64,000 nucleotides of DNA, taken from contig OZ316899.1 in NCBI GenBank assembly GCA_973895155.1, positions 10,478,001 through 10,542,000 on the forward strand, written 5' to 3'. Positions 33,190-45,058 of this stretch are shown here, in pieces; position 1 is the first letter of the stretch, and every line of letters starts with the position of its first letter. The position numbers were made by a program, and so were the translations under genes. Below the pieces are notes generated by a model. The model had not been told where the DNA came from. It searched no databases and saw only the letters and a list, made by a program, of their open reading frames with translations. Source of the DNA: Marsupella aquatica. Its lineage: Eukaryota; Marchantiophyta.

Positions 33190-34736
33190 TCACTCATTAC
33201 CCACCGTACCAGCGGCGTCACATAGCTCCTTGCTTAATTGTGAAGCGTCCTTGCAAACATCACTCTCGGCGTCGTTATCTTGATGGTGGTACTTCTTCAC
33301 ACGATTGTAACTGACTCGCGTGGGTAGTAAATCGCCGGCGTACATTGCAAGTTCCAAAGATCCGTTAGGGTAGATCTGATTGACTAGGAAAGGCCCTCGC
33401 CAACTGGTATGAAGCTTCCCCGTAAATTGCATGTACCTACTATCATACAGTAGGACTAGATTGCCTGTCACAACGTCGACCTTCCGTAGTCCTTTGTCGT
33501 GCTGCTTCTTGGAAGCTACCTGCTGCTTGACAACGTGTCGAGCTGCCAGTAGCCGTGCTTCTTCTAATGCTTCAATCTGATAAGCTCTGTCCGACAAACT
33601 TTCATCTTCGGGTAAGCGATCCCGAATGCTTACCCGGGGAGTGTGGATTTTGAACTCAACGGGCACCAACAAATGTTGACCAAACATGAGAAAGTACGGG
33701 TTGTGACTCGTAGTAGTCTTGTAAGCCAGATTATACGAATACACCGTTGCGTACAACTTGTCATCCCAATCCGTTTTGTGTGCGGCTACTGTCTTGTTGA
33801 GGATCTTCCCAATGATACCATTGGCTCTCTCTGTCAGCCCGTTGGCCTTAGGATGATATGGGGTAGTCTTGCGGTGCTTGACTAGGTAACGCTCTGTAAG
33901 TTGGGCTAGGTGTTATTGAGGAAGTGTGTTCCACAGTTGCTTACTAACTCCAAGGGCGGCCCAAACCGGGTGAAGATCTGCTCGTATAAGAACCTGGCGC
34001 TGGTTGCAGCATCGTCCTTTACCGTAGCCCGTGCTTCGACCCATTTGGTGGAGTAATCTATAGCTAGCAGGATGTACCTGCATCTTCATCGTCGGGTAAC
34101 GGGAGTGAACGGCCCGATATAATCAATACCCCACTTCTCGAATGGTGCTAGCGGGAGCACAGAAGTGAGGGGGTGGTTATGGGTTCTCCTCGGGGCACCC
34201 GCCCGCTGGCACAAATCACATCCCTTGATAAAGTGTTGTACATCTCGATACAACGAAGGCCACCAATACCCCAAATCCAGAATCTTTCGGGCTGTCGTGA
34301 GAGATGCAAAATGGCCTCCGGCTTCTTCTTCATGCAAGGCCCGCATAACGATGAGCGTCTCCTTGTACTCTAAGCAGCGTCGTAGCTTCCCATTAACTCC
34401 CTCCTTATGTAGGTGACCCTGTATCATAACGTATGGCCCAGCCTTCCGTAAAAACACAGCGGTGGCCTCCTGATTGATGCCGTCGGGGATGCGGCCTGTT
34501 AAGAGGAAGGTGATTATTGAGCCGTACCACGTAGGCGCTCCCGCCCCTACGTGGAATAACTCCTCGTCCAGAAAAGTATCATTAATTGGCTGATCGACTG
34601 GTACACCGTCCAACCTTGAAAAGAAGTCGGCGTTGAGATGTGCCTTTCCTGGCCGAACCCAAACTTCGTAGTTAAATTCCTGGAGAAGTAGCACCCACCG
34701 GGCTATCCGTCCCGTCACGTTCGCTTTGTTGACCAT
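33190..34736 (-). pseudogene. Integrase of the family-A element
   Basis: The frame begins at the end of RNase H (34736; ANVTGRIARWVLLLQEFNYE), then the H2C2 zinc domain (HFASLTTARKILDLGYWWPS, GCDLCQRAG) and WGIDYIGPF with the first catalytic Asp. After a TGA at about 34086 the core continues (ILLAIDYSTKWVEA). The second catalytic position reads VSNCGTHFLN where Asp is expected, so it is Asn. The Glu is present in PKANGLTERANGIIGK. The C-terminal part (VDVVTGNLVLLYDSRYMQF) is the usual SH3-like end. The frame ends at 33190, 11 codons inside the LTR. Confidence 0.82.
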
Positions 34737-34741
34737 GTACT

Positions 34742-36535
34742 TTAGACTATCGTGATCCGTGTGGAATATGACCTTGTAGCCGAGCAGATAGTGTCGGAAC
34801 TTCTTACATGAGTAGATACCCAGGCTTCTTGATCAGTGGGAGAATAATTTTTTTTGGCTGTGAATAGTTGACAGCTAGCGAAGTAGATGGGGTGGTCACA
34901 TCCGTCCTCATCAAGCTGACTGAGCATGGACCCGATACATAATCCTGACACATTGACATACACATGGAACTCCTTATTCCAGTCCGGAGTGACCATGATA
35001 GGTGCGGTGGTGAGTCGTTTACGGAGTTCTTCGAAAGCAATCCGTCTCCTGGGTGTCTCCTCGATCACCGTGTCCTTCTTCATCATCTCAATTAAGGGCA
35101 ACGCAATCTTAGCAAAATCTTTAATGAATCGACGATAGTACCCTACATAGCCCAAGAAGGATCGTACCACTTTTTGATCTATGGGAAACACCACCGCCAT
35201 CCAAGCCGCGACCTTCTCTTGGTCCACCTCGATACCCCGTTTGGACACACGATGTTCGAGTAACACTCCCTCTTCTACCCCAAAAAAACATTTAGCGGGA
35301 TGTAGCTTGAGGTTAACCTCTCGGCATCATTGTAGCGTACGTCATAGATGTTCGGGGTGCATGGTGACGGTTCCAAAGATGGCGAAGTCGTCGATAAATA
35401 TTTCCAGAAATTCCCGTAGGAAATCATGGAAGATATTCATCATGAGTCGCTGAAACATGGCCGGGGCGTTACACAGCCCGAATGGCATTCTCCAAAATGC
35501 GAATGTCCCCCATTCCGTAGTGAACATTGTTTTGAGCTGATCCAAGAGGCGGATCCAGATTTGATTATAACCCGAATACCCGTCAAGGAATGTATAAATT
35601 TTGTTTTGGGCTACCATATCGAGAACCATATCCATGAATGGTAACGGGTAATGGTCTTTCCGGGTTGCGTCGTTTAGCTTATGATAGTCCTGACAGATCC
35701 AAATCTCAGGTTTTCCGTCCGTACCTCCCTTCTTTGGTACAATGACAATGGGAGAACCCCAGTCGTTGGCCATTACCGGGTAGATGATATCTGCGGTGAG
35801 GAGACAATCAATTTCCTCCTTCACTAAGATGGAGTACCTTGGGTTCATGCGACGTTGTCGCTGCCGTACTGCATGGGCCCCCAGGTTCAAATCGATTGTG
35901 TGTTCTCCCAACTCGGGGGAGACTCCCGTCAAATCGTGATGGCTCCATGCAAACACATCTTCATATTCCTTGAGCAGTGCTTGGATAGATTTTTCCGCCT
36001 CCCCCGTCAGAGCATGGCCCAGGTTAAAAGACTTATTCATCCCAATTGTGTACTTCCGGTAGTGCTCCTTTCTTATGACTTCCACCTGGTTCCGCAAGCT
36101 CGGGTTGCTCGCATCCAGCTCAGCTAACCGAACTCCTTCGTACATGGGTGGAACCAGGATCGGTTTCGGATTTGGGGTTAATTCTTCCAATTGTGGGATG
36201 GACGGGTCCCAGGAGACTCGTTTCTTATGTCTCGATCTCGGTCTTGGGTTTTTGGCCTCGGGCAGTTGTTTGGCCGATTTGTGGTCACTAGGCTCTGCAC
36301 TGGTAGAAGCAGCATCGGCTCCCTGCTTAGCTGGAGCCGTGTCCTCCGTATTGATGGGCCGTTTTTGCGTTTCATCGGTCTGGGTGGTAGAGGTGCTCGG
36401 GGTGGACTCAATAGCAACCTTCGGGTAATTCAGGAGATGTGTTCCTCGGGTTGCCTCTACTCCAAAGACATCTTCCTCGGACAGGGACGAAATGAGTTCA
36501 ATCATATTGAGCTCATCTTCCTCCGAGGTCTCCAA
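34742..36535 (-). pseudogene. Reverse transcriptase and RNase H of the family-A element
   Basis: One frame, with two TGA codons near 35340-35320 that fit CGA-to-TGA change. RT motifs: ADIIYPVMANDWGSPIVIVP, KPEIWICQDYHKLND, YTFLDGYSGYNQI, FWRMPFGLCNAPAMFQRLM, and the catalytic IFIDDFAIF (FIDD). Then VRSFLGYVGYYRRFIKDFAK and RNase H with FHVYVNVSG (the first catalytic Asp reads Asn), IYFASCQLF and TDQEAW; a frameshift near 34800 ends it. The upstream acidic part (ETSEEDELNMIEL) links to protease. Confidence 0.87.
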
Positions 36536-36553
36536 ATTGTATTCCTCGGGTCC

Positions 36554-37108
36554 CTATGGGGTTTCCCCCCGATAATCATCCATTGCCCATGATACTCGTA
36601 CTGCGGGTGTCCCAAACCGTAGCTCCTTCTTTCCCCAATCCGTGACTACTCGGCCACCATACAACCATGGCCTGCCCAGAAGGACCGGATAAGAGGAGGG
36701 CCAAACCGGCCTCATGACTAGGAAGTTGAGATAGAACTCCACCCCTCCTACAAGAGTGAGCACCCGAGTGAGCGTGCCCAATGGAAGGACCCTTGCCCCG
36801 TTTGCTAATCTGATAGCTTGGGCTGTGGGTTGATATGTGAGGTATCCTAACTTGATTGATGTTTCCTCAATCATGATGTTGACTCCCGCTCCTCCGTCTA
36901 CGAGGACCATCTTGATGGTACAATTATTGATCTCAATCGAGATGTCCGACGCTCCTAGGTCTTCGCATATCATGTTGCAGTCCGCGATCCCAACTCGGGG
37001 TAGTCGCCTCTGTCGCCGACCCGTAAGCAACTCCCTCAGTTGCCGTCGGTATTGTGGATTGTTCTGCAGCAGTTGCCCTATCATTGCCGTAACCGGGAAA
37101 CTCTTCAC
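36554..37108 (-). pseudogene. Aspartic protease of the family-A element
   Basis: The block KMVLVDGGAGVNIM contains the catalytic Asp in a DGGA form, followed by PVLLGRPWLYGGR, the conserved LLGRPW of Ty3/gypsy proteases. It reads continuously for 184 codons and ends at TAG 36554, after which the frame continues toward RT. It would process the polyprotein in the particle. Confidence 0.82.
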
Positions 37109-37453
37109 GTCTTCCTTAATATCATAGTCCTCCTTCTTTTCTTCCTTTGGCTGCTGCTTGGCTTCCTCCTCCTCCTTTCCTTGCTCCTGTTGCCAGGCAG
37201 CCTTGGCTGCCTTGATGTCCTTATCGATTGCTTTCTAGTATTCCCGAGCTTCGTAGGCCTCCAACTGTTTCTTTACCAATTCTTTGATGCGGGGATAAAA
37301 TAGCTTTGGGTCATCCCGATGGTAGTCATCGTCCTTCTCCCGGGGTATATCTATTGCTAGCTGCACTGGAGTAGTATCTTGCTTTTTCCTGCATTTTTCT
37401 TCCTATTTCTCTTCCTTCCGCTCGGCTCTTGTTGACACTCGGTAGCACTCAGC

Positions 37454-39078
37454 CTAGTCCGATGGATTAGGGTGCTCCGCCACGTCCACCAGATTTACCC
37501 ACTCGGTGTTGTCATCTTGCCATTCCACAGCAATCATTTGGACGACTGCATCGCTCGTGGCTGGTCCGCCCTGGGCCGGTCTTGCTGTGTTTGTTCGAGC
37601 GGCTATTACCAATGGATAGTTGGTCGTGGAGTGAGCTTCTGTTTTGCAGACTTGACATAGTGGTGTGCCTCGGCCATCCCCCTGGCATCTTGGTTTGGTG
37701 CATTCCCTCGCAAAGTGGCCTGGCTTCTCACAGTTGTAACAAATCGGGGATCGCCAAATCCCTGGCTTAGGAGGAATGCTCGGGTTACTGATAACTTGGA
37801 AACTTCTGCCATTGTTTGGGTAGGGGTATGCAGTTCTACTTGCTAAGTTACGCGGACCCACCGTTGAAATCTGATACACCAAATCAGGGGGATCTCCAAA
37901 GAAATACTCCGTGGACTCCGATTCAGGTCCCGGGTTGTCAACATCATCTAATTCCACTTGGTGGACTCGGTTCTTCCATCTTGGGCATTCCTGCACTACA
38001 TGCCCAGATTGGAAACACTTTGAACACCACGCATGTGCTCGGGTCTCAGGTGGCTTCTTCTTCTCCGTAGGCTTTTCCGCGAGATGTACTGATAGTGCTT
38101 TGAGACGATCCGTGATTTCGTTAAGCTTGTCTGCTTTGGCGGCCTTTGGATTGGGTATCGTTCTTCGAACACGGGGCTTGATTTTTCCCTCCTTCTAACC
38201 CACCTCTTCTTCTTTTTGCCACGACTCTCGCTCTCCAAATCACTTCCTGATGAGCTAGAAGTGGAGGATCCGCTGGTCAAAGTTGAATCCAAACTAGATT
38301 CTGTCTCCGAACTGGACGAGGTTGAATGATGTTTCTTCTTCTTCTTGCATTTCTTCTTCTTCTCGTCGTCCGATTTGGAGTCACTATCACTGAAGGTCTC
38401 GTACTTGCCCTTCCTACGGCGTGCCCGCTGGCTTCACCGGGAGTTATAGGTGGACTCCCGGTAGGTTTTGGTGCACGCTATGGCTGCTTGCATTGAAATT
38501 GGGTTATTTTGGCGCACCCAGAATTGCATATTTGTGGGCAAACCATGGAGGAACCACGTAAGCTGGAGCGCGTCACCCGGCCTAGGCCGGATCTTGGCAG
38601 CAAGTTTCTAAAACTTCTGAATGAACTTTTGCAGGGACTCCTTCTTTCCCATGCGAAGCTGGCCGGTCTTTAATAAAGAACCCTGCTCTGATCCAATGGC
38701 ACAAAACTCTTGGAGCAACGCAACTTGGAATTTTACCCATGTAGTCCCGGGTGGCAGCGAGTTGTACCATGGACGAGCTTCTCCCTGCATCACTCTGGGG
38801 AGGACGGTTACCTTAATGGCGTCTTTCCCATTGGCCTTAGCAGTGGCTTCAAACTCATCCAACCATTCATCCGGATCATCCCCATGACGCCCTTTGAAAG
38901 GTCGATAATGGAACCGCGACTATTGTGATATTTGTGGGGGAGCTTGGGCAGCACGGGCCATAGCCGGTGGGGCGGCTGCCATAGGTACTGGTGGCGGTGG
39001 CGGTGCTGGTGGTGGTGCAACAGGGACCGGAGCAGGACCGGTTGGACCGGACCCTGAAGGTCCCGGTGGTATGTTCAT
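37454..39078 (-). pseudogene. gag of the family-A element
   Basis: It starts at ATG 39078 (NIPPGPSGSGPTGPAP), right at the deletion junction with the LTR. A Pro/Ala-rich head is followed by the retrotransposon gag domain at about 38880-38580 (MDEFEATAKANGKDAIKVTV, then GEARPWYNSLPPGTTW). A Ser/Lys/Glu-rich run (38430-38170) comes next. Then there are two zinc knuckles, CFQSGHVVQEC with a preceding CSK, and CYNCEKPGHFAREC, and a degenerate third (CQVCKTEAHSTTNY). Stops and frameshifts break it into at least four blocks. Confidence 0.8.
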
Positions 39079-40207
39079 TCGTTGAGGTTTATCCCCTCGG
39101 GTAAATCAAAAATCATCTTCAGACGTGCCTCATTGAGACACATCACTCTCCCATGCGCTCGGGTTTGTTGATGGGCCTCGTCAAAGTTCTGAATGAACTC
39201 CGTCATATCCCGCCCGTAGTACCTGCTTCCGTTCCAAGGGAGAGAGGCAAGGTGCTCAAACCCTTGGGTCTTCAGATAGCATGCATGCTTGGGGTGGAGG
39301 ATGTTCTTGTGAACGTTGTCCCCCATGCAATGCATGATCAGCTTGGCTACCGCAACCGTGGCCAAAGGCAACCCGAATACGGCTGCGGGCTCCTTCCTCT
39401 TCCTACCCCGAGACTGATTCCCGGGGTGACTAGAAGAGGGGGACATCTCTCCATCCTCTCGGTCGGGTGGTGGGTAGCACGACTGCCGTGAGTATTGGTG
39501 CCGAAGCCGCTAGAGTTACCGTGTTATCCTGGAGTGGTGCTGGGTTGTTTGGCGCTTGTTGAGTCGTACCCCATGGCCGTTGATTCAGAGGAGGGTGAGC
39601 CTCCTCGTCTTTGGAGCTAATATTTACCGCATTCACCATGGATCGTACTTGGAGAGACGGTGGGACCGGTGGTGGGGACCGGCTTGGCTGAGGCCAAGGA
39701 GGTGTAGGCGCGGGTACGGGCACCGGTTGGCCGGCACTGGTGGTTGATGGTAGAGTTGCCATGAAGTTCTGTAGGTGCCGGTGGAGGTTCTCCAAAGCAA
39801 GTGAAGACGGCCCTGTTGACCGGGCAGTGTTGAACTCACTGTTGATGATAGTCCAGACCCGAGAGGGGGATGTGGTCAAAGTGGTGCCGCTGCAAGTTGA
39901 TCGTGCCTAGGATATTGAAGACCTCGTCCGGAAGCCAAAGCAATGCTTCCCAAAAGCCGATGTATTTGCCTCCGTCGAAGAAGTACCCTGATACTTCTTC
40001 GGGTTGGTAAAGCTCGCTCTGGGATGGGTAATCAAAGTAAAGGAGATAGTGGTGTCATCCTACTAGGCGGATGGCTCTCTCGTATTTGTGTTCGATCTCG
40101 TATCGGTGCGGGTTGGCATGTTTCAATGAGTCGGCCAAGTGCCCTTCGATAGACAGGAACTGAGTCTAGAATTGTATGGCCGAACTGGAAAGGATCGTGT
40201 GGGACAT
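39075..40207 (-). pseudogene. LTR-encoded protein of family A, truncated copy 3
   Basis: ATG 40207 (SHTILSSSAI) then an early TAG where the other copies have FWTQ. The central block MHCMGDNVHKNILHPKHACY is intact in 39446-39075. The frame runs through the deletion junction and stops four codons later. A TATA box lies at 40307-40313 on the minus strand. Confidence 0.7.
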
Positions 40208-40681
40208 TCAGAGGAGATAGCATGTGACTAAGGGAAAGCGAGAGAGCTGGGGTTGAAGCTGGCGCGTGGACTGAAGAACTGGTGCACTGCAAAGGATCGG
40301 CCCCCCTTTTATACCCTAAGAGCTTGCCGACCGCCCGACGCCTCCTCGTTGCTTATAGGCCGAGCCTTTCACACTCGCAGTGTACCGGCCCCTTCGCCAG
40401 TCCGGGTCAGCTTGTGTTAGTGGCCGCCTCCCGGAGTTTGTTATACAGACTCGAGGGAGGGGGAAAGGGGGCCCATTACACGCTCGCAACCCGGGCGTGC
40501 AAATGGCGACCCGCCGCCAGCCCGAACATGAATTCCCCTTATTGACTAATGATTTCCTACTCATAATGGCTACCTAAATACTGTCATTATGCTAATAATA
40601 ACGGCCTAAGATACCCCTAACGTGCGTGCTAAGCACGGTTAGACCAAATCACTCATTACCCGCCGTACCGGCGGTGTCACA
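39086..40681 (-). repeat. 5' LTR remnant of the family-A element (1,596 bp)
   Basis: It equals the sense-start part of the full LTR (matching 31630-33222). The cut lies within the LTR-encoded ORF, at the GGTTTATCCCC block, and the next bases belong to the gag leader. Flanked on the right by GAAGC. Confidence 0.88.
40307..40313 (-). promoter_or_regulatory. TATA box of the family-A 5' LTR
   Basis: TATAAAAGGGGGG on the minus strand, at the same place as in the other LTR copies. It would drive the genomic RNA of this copy. Confidence 0.65.
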
Positions 40682-40686
40682 GAAGC

Positions 40687-43431
40687 CAATGACTGTCAGC
40701 TGCTTAGGCAAGCACTCTGGGCGAGAGCAAATACCGAGCATCAACTCAAGGAGGGCATGAGCAACGTCAATCAAGCTGCTCATTTCTGGAAATGCATGTT
40801 TGAACGGGCAACTGAGTACATTGGGACCTACAAGGACGAAGAATCGGAAAGGGCAGCACGAGAACGGCAGGAGCTCGCTCGACTGTGGGAACTACAGAAG
40901 TCTGCCTTCCTAGGAGGAGAGCTCATCAAGGCTGATTTCTTATGGACTCCTACTGCCAATCAGCTCGACGACCTTCTGTTTTGTGAGAACAAAATTGTAG
41001 GCATCCGGTAAGCCATCAACCGCTGCAACGATGTACATTGGGACCTAAAGGGTAGCATGAAGGTGTGGACAAAGGCAACCATGCTTGGAGAAACATCCAT
41101 AGCAGCCACCATGAAGAGGAAGGGGCCCAACAACAAAGAGGCCACCCCCGTGAAGAGAACAAGGTCGGCGGCACCAACGAAGCTAGCCGAGCAAGGGAGC
41201 AGGAGGCAGGGGAAGCCAAAGAAGAGGAGGTCGACCCAATCAATGTCGTTCCAACGAGGGATGACACCTGGAGGGGCTGGGTGGCGACCCTCCCAGAGGA
41301 AGTGCAATTGTACTTTGCACGAGAAGAGGATGCATGCTTTACGGCTATGCAGAATTGGAAGTACCAAGGCTTCATGGTCGGATCCGGCTTGGAAGCCTTT
41401 GTGAGATTACCGTGGCTGAAGCGGAAGGTGCCGGATTCTAACCTATTAGAAATTCGTGGGATCATGGGATCCCAAGACAAATTCCACAAGGGTGTATGGG
41501 AAGGATTTCTATCTCGATCACTCCCTAGGTGATTGCCAAAGTGTTTGGCATGCCGATGGGCAATAAGACCAAAGTAGATACCCGGAAGACCTTGCCAAAC
41601 AAAGAGTTCAGATCGTTCCCAGGGCCATCAACGAAGAATGGCTTCTTTCGGAACACCTGCACCAACCCGTACATTGGGGAGATGATCAATTTCTTGCGGA
41701 TAACCATGCACTGCAACCTGCCGAGGCCAGAGATCGGCAAGGCACAGGTCTACCTAGCGGAGAGGCCGGACCCAAGCCGGGACTACAACGAGTACCTCCT
41801 CACCCAACTGAAGAAGATCTTGAAGGAGGAACAACAAGTGACAAGGGAAGCGTGTCCCGGCTTGGCTATCACATGCCGTTGTTGTGCCGGTATGCCCAGA
41901 GTCGGATCTTTGCCCCAGTACTTCCCCTGCAGGCAAGGGCACCAGAGGAGGTGCCGGAACAGAGGCTAGCAGCAAAGAAACCTAACCAGCCCGACAGTCC
42001 TATGATCGAGCAAGTGTTTAGGCCGAGGACGGAAAACTTGCCGATGCAACAACCAGGCATACAAAATCTTCTGAAATCGTTGGAGAAGGAAAAGAAGGCT
42101 ACTGCGGCAACGGCACCGGTACAGGTTATTGCTCAAGAGGCAGGCCTAAAACAACTCACAAGGGAAAACCCTTTACCGGAGCCAAGGAAAGAAGGATGCC
42201 GGAACACAAGCCGGGGGTACGGATGTATGTGGGAGCCGCAAGTCCAGAAACCAATGGAGAGCAACCCAAAGCTCTTGGTCGCGATGAAGAGAAGGAGAGG
42301 ACAACCTGGGAGCCAGAGGAGGACCTAGGACCCGTGAGCTGTGTTTGGCAAGAGGCCGCGTTCACAGCAAGACCAGGAGAGGAGCGGGGGGAGCCGGTAG
42401 TCCAAGCCGAGGGAGGTGGTGGAGGACTACGACAATGACAACTTTGGCTACGGGTCGGACCATCATGTCCCAGGAGTGAGGACATGTGGCCGCTTCATCC
42501 CCACGCTTCCTAGAGTAGTTTGAGGGGACCCCAACCAGCAGAGCAGCCCCGAGTCTCCCCCACCAGATGTCTCTCCCTCGAGATTCAACGGGATGAAACA
42601 GATGGCACAGGAGTTGCAGGAGATACTCACGGAACAAGAGGAGGCAACCGTGGCCAAAGAGAAGGATTTACCTGGGGGAGAATGGCCAGAGGACATCCGG
42701 CGGCTTGCAGAAAAACTTGCAGACTTTGCGGTGCGGTGCGGCAAGAAAAACTTGCACGCCAAGGAGGTGTAGGTCAACTGGATGCCGCTTAGTCTGATAA
42801 CCAGATTATCAAGAATAAACTGACTCAGACCCAAGGGGAGCTGGCCAACGCGGTCAAGGAAAAGGAGAAATGGAAGCGGGAGCTGAAGGACGTAGAGGAG
42901 GCCCACATAGCAACCAGCAATCAGGCCATGGCGGAAACACAGAGGAAGGAGAGGGCACTGAAGGGGGAACTCGAGGATCTTTGCGGAGCCTTTGAGCAGA
43001 AGGAGGCCAAGTTAGGGAAATCCTATCAAGGGATTATTGTGTTGCAGCAAGAGCTTGCATCCCTGACGGCCAGCTTCAAGGCCGACCTGCGTGAGAAGGA
43101 TAATATGATCAATCAGACTTACACCAAGATGAATCAAATGGAGTCTGAAGTTGTCCAAGAGCTCGACAAGGAGCTGAGAGCAACCCAGGAGAAGAGGGCT
43201 GCCTTAAGGAAGGAATTGGAGGAAGCACAAAAGGAGCTGGAGGAGGCGCACGGGGACCTGGATGAAACGCAGGAGGAGTTGGAGGAAAGCACGCGGAAGA
43301 TAGAGAACTTACAACGGCGGGCCGACAACCAACCGGAGTGGCTGAAGAAACAAGCCATAGTGTTTAAATGCTTGGTCTCATCAATTCAATCTCCAATTGT
43401 GGCAACAAGGTTGCCAGGGGTAGTACTGTAG
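40687..43431 (+). pseudogene. Family-B LTR-encoded protein, main part
   Basis: The frame comes in from the left piece (codon GAA at 29252; in-frame TGA at 29231) and continues after the nested element. Blocks in three frames: QAAHFWKCMFERATEYIGTY with a RAARERQELARLW helix, which parallels the start of the family-A protein; KRKGPNNKEATPVKRTR, a basic, nuclear-signal-like stretch; VFGMPMGNKTK and TKNGFFRNTCTNPYIGEM, which parallel IFDLPEG and NGFLMRTCLIPEV of family A; and a long coiled coil at 42928-43360 (LRKELEEAQKELEEAHGDLD). At least four frameshifts. Homology to family A is by eye, low but in the same order. Function unknown. Confidence 0.65.
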
Positions 43432-44620
43432 TTTGCCAGGGAAAACCAAAAAGCACAATTTACGGTCTTCCAACTCGGTATTCGATCCCATAAGGAACAA
43501 GTTGTAATGGATTGAGGGTTTAAACAAACTTTGAGTGGTTTAAAGAGCTCGGACTCAAAGCTCTATGGTCTCACAAAAATGCAAATTAACAAAAATGAGT
43601 CAACTAACAAAACACAAGCAAAAAGTATGCTTTTGGGGTATGAAGAGAGAGGCTGACATATGTCAAGGTTCCTTCCCTTCATCATTCTATAAGTGAGGAC
43701 TTAAGATGGAGAACCCATCGCTTCTTTCTAGCTTGGAATGGCTACTAGAGAGTCATATTAAAATGCCGTCAACATGCATTTCCTTTCCTCAAGGGCGGGA
43801 CTTGGAAATGGCTAATAGACTACTACTCCGACATCCTTGCGGTTCTAAAAGAGATGAATGTCTGCATCATCGTTCACAAACAAAATCCAAAGTCTAGGTG
43901 CATCAAGAAATCTTAGCATCCTGTGCTCTAGCAATTCTCTAACACAATAGCTTAACTCCAAAAGTTCAAAGATGAGGTCAAGTCACCAACATGACGGAAT
44001 CTGTCGACTCGGGTCTTCAAAACATGAGTAATACAAGGTTTTACTTTGAAGGTGTGGTGAAACAAACATCAACACCAAAGAAGGGAAGAAGACTCCTTAA
44101 TACAACCTCGGCCATAGCCTAACATTCACTTAGCTCTAGGCTATTCCTAAGCTGACAAGGGACAAAGTTTGTCGGAGCAAACTTGCGGGTAACTTCTCCT
44201 TTCCTCCTCTCGGAACAAAGGAAGAACTTCAATCCCAACAAAGGAAAAACATCTAACCTATATAGTGGTAGAGACCAGAGTGAAGGTCTTCCTTAGTTAT
44301 TTGGAGGGTGAAAGGGCATACCCTTTCATGCCTCAAACCTAAACTAAAACTAGCTAAAATGGTTTTTAACAAAAGAAAACAAAAATGTACTATCTAAGTT
44401 TGGTGAAGTTTGTTACCCCGGGAAAAATACTTCATGAAGTCCAAGTAAGCTCTTGACAAAGTTGTGGGTCCATTTGAGGTCTGTAAGGTTTTCCTGTATG
44501 AGGGTTAAGTTGCTCATTGATTCATTAAGCTTGTCCAACCACTAAGTTTCCTAGTAAAAGGAATCAATAATGCAAGATGTGGTAATAGTTTTGGCATTTT
44601 GGGGTAAGCTCCCTTATCAC
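43432..44620. other. Non-coding segment that splits the family-B ORF, probable insertion
   Basis: AT-rich sequence unlike the GC-rich ORF on both sides. A unit from about TGTTTAAATG (43360) to CCTTATCACA (44620) would be a TG...CA insert of about 1.25 kb, but I could not find a convincing target duplication (ACAAG occurs near both ends in a shifted position). Confidence 0.4.
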
Positions 44621-45058
44621 AAGTACTGGCCGAGGGACAAGCCGCGGCACCCGCACTGGTGCCGGAGGTAATTGGCAAGGGAAGGGACCAGTTGCCGAAC
44701 AAGGGAAGAAGAAGAAGCAAAAACCTTCCGGGTCAGGGAGCAATGCGGCTTCTCAGGCCACCATGACCAAAGAAGAGAGCACGGCACCGGCCTCAGGCAA
44801 GGTCACGGTAGAGGATTTGACTGTCCTAGAAAACGAGGATGGCAAGGTCGAGGCCGGGATGACCATTGATGAAGCCGTGGTACGTAGCGGATCCACCACT
44901 AGAGCAGGCCGGGGAGGCCGAAGTCAAGGGTGGACCCAGTCATGCCGCGGGAGAGTTAACTCGGTCTGGGGCAAGTAATCTGTTAGAGGACGGACCTACG
45001 GCAGTGGCTACGAAGGAAGCATTGGGGGTGTCCATTGAGGATCAACCACCGCTACCAT
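44621..45058 (+). pseudogene. Family-B LTR-encoded protein, C-terminal part
   Basis: A GC-rich open stretch with Lys-rich and Gly-rich low complexity (GPVAEQGKKKKQKPSG) and MTKEESTAPASGKVTVEDLT, followed by an Arg/Gly run (RAGRGGRSQ). Base composition and position suggest it is the tail of the ORF before the split. No known domain. Confidence 0.4.

Larger units (their letters stand above)
29257..33222 (-). repeat. 3' LTR of the family-A element (3,966 bp)
   Basis: Plus-strand ends TGTCACGCCGTCAGCC and CAGCGGCGTCACA. The length is close to the solo LTRs at 12108-16064 (3,957) and 48327-52327 (4,001). It contains the LTR-encoded ORF in sense and a TATA box about 370 bases from its sense start, so U3 is short and the transcribed part is about 3.6 kb. 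Confidence 0.88.
29257..40681 (-). mobile_element. Ty3/gypsy retrotransposon with giant LTRs (family A), 11,425 bp
   Basis: GAAGC is duplicated at 29252-29256 and 40682-40686. The sense strand is minus. The 3' LTR (left, 29257-33222) is full length; the 5' LTR (right, 39086-40681) keeps only its first 1.6 kb. Between them lie gag, protease, RT-RNase H and integrase in Ty3/gypsy order. A deletion has removed the rest of the 5' LTR, the primer site and the leader and joined LTR sequence to the gag start. In about 285 bases compared by eye the two LTRs differ at about 8 positions, all transitions, so insertion is fairly recent and decay is of the methylation type. Confidence 0.9.

Noticed and set aside
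43360-44620. Solo LTR inside family B
   Set aside because: TG and CA ends can be chosen, but the flanking 5-mers do not match; kept only as a probable insertion.
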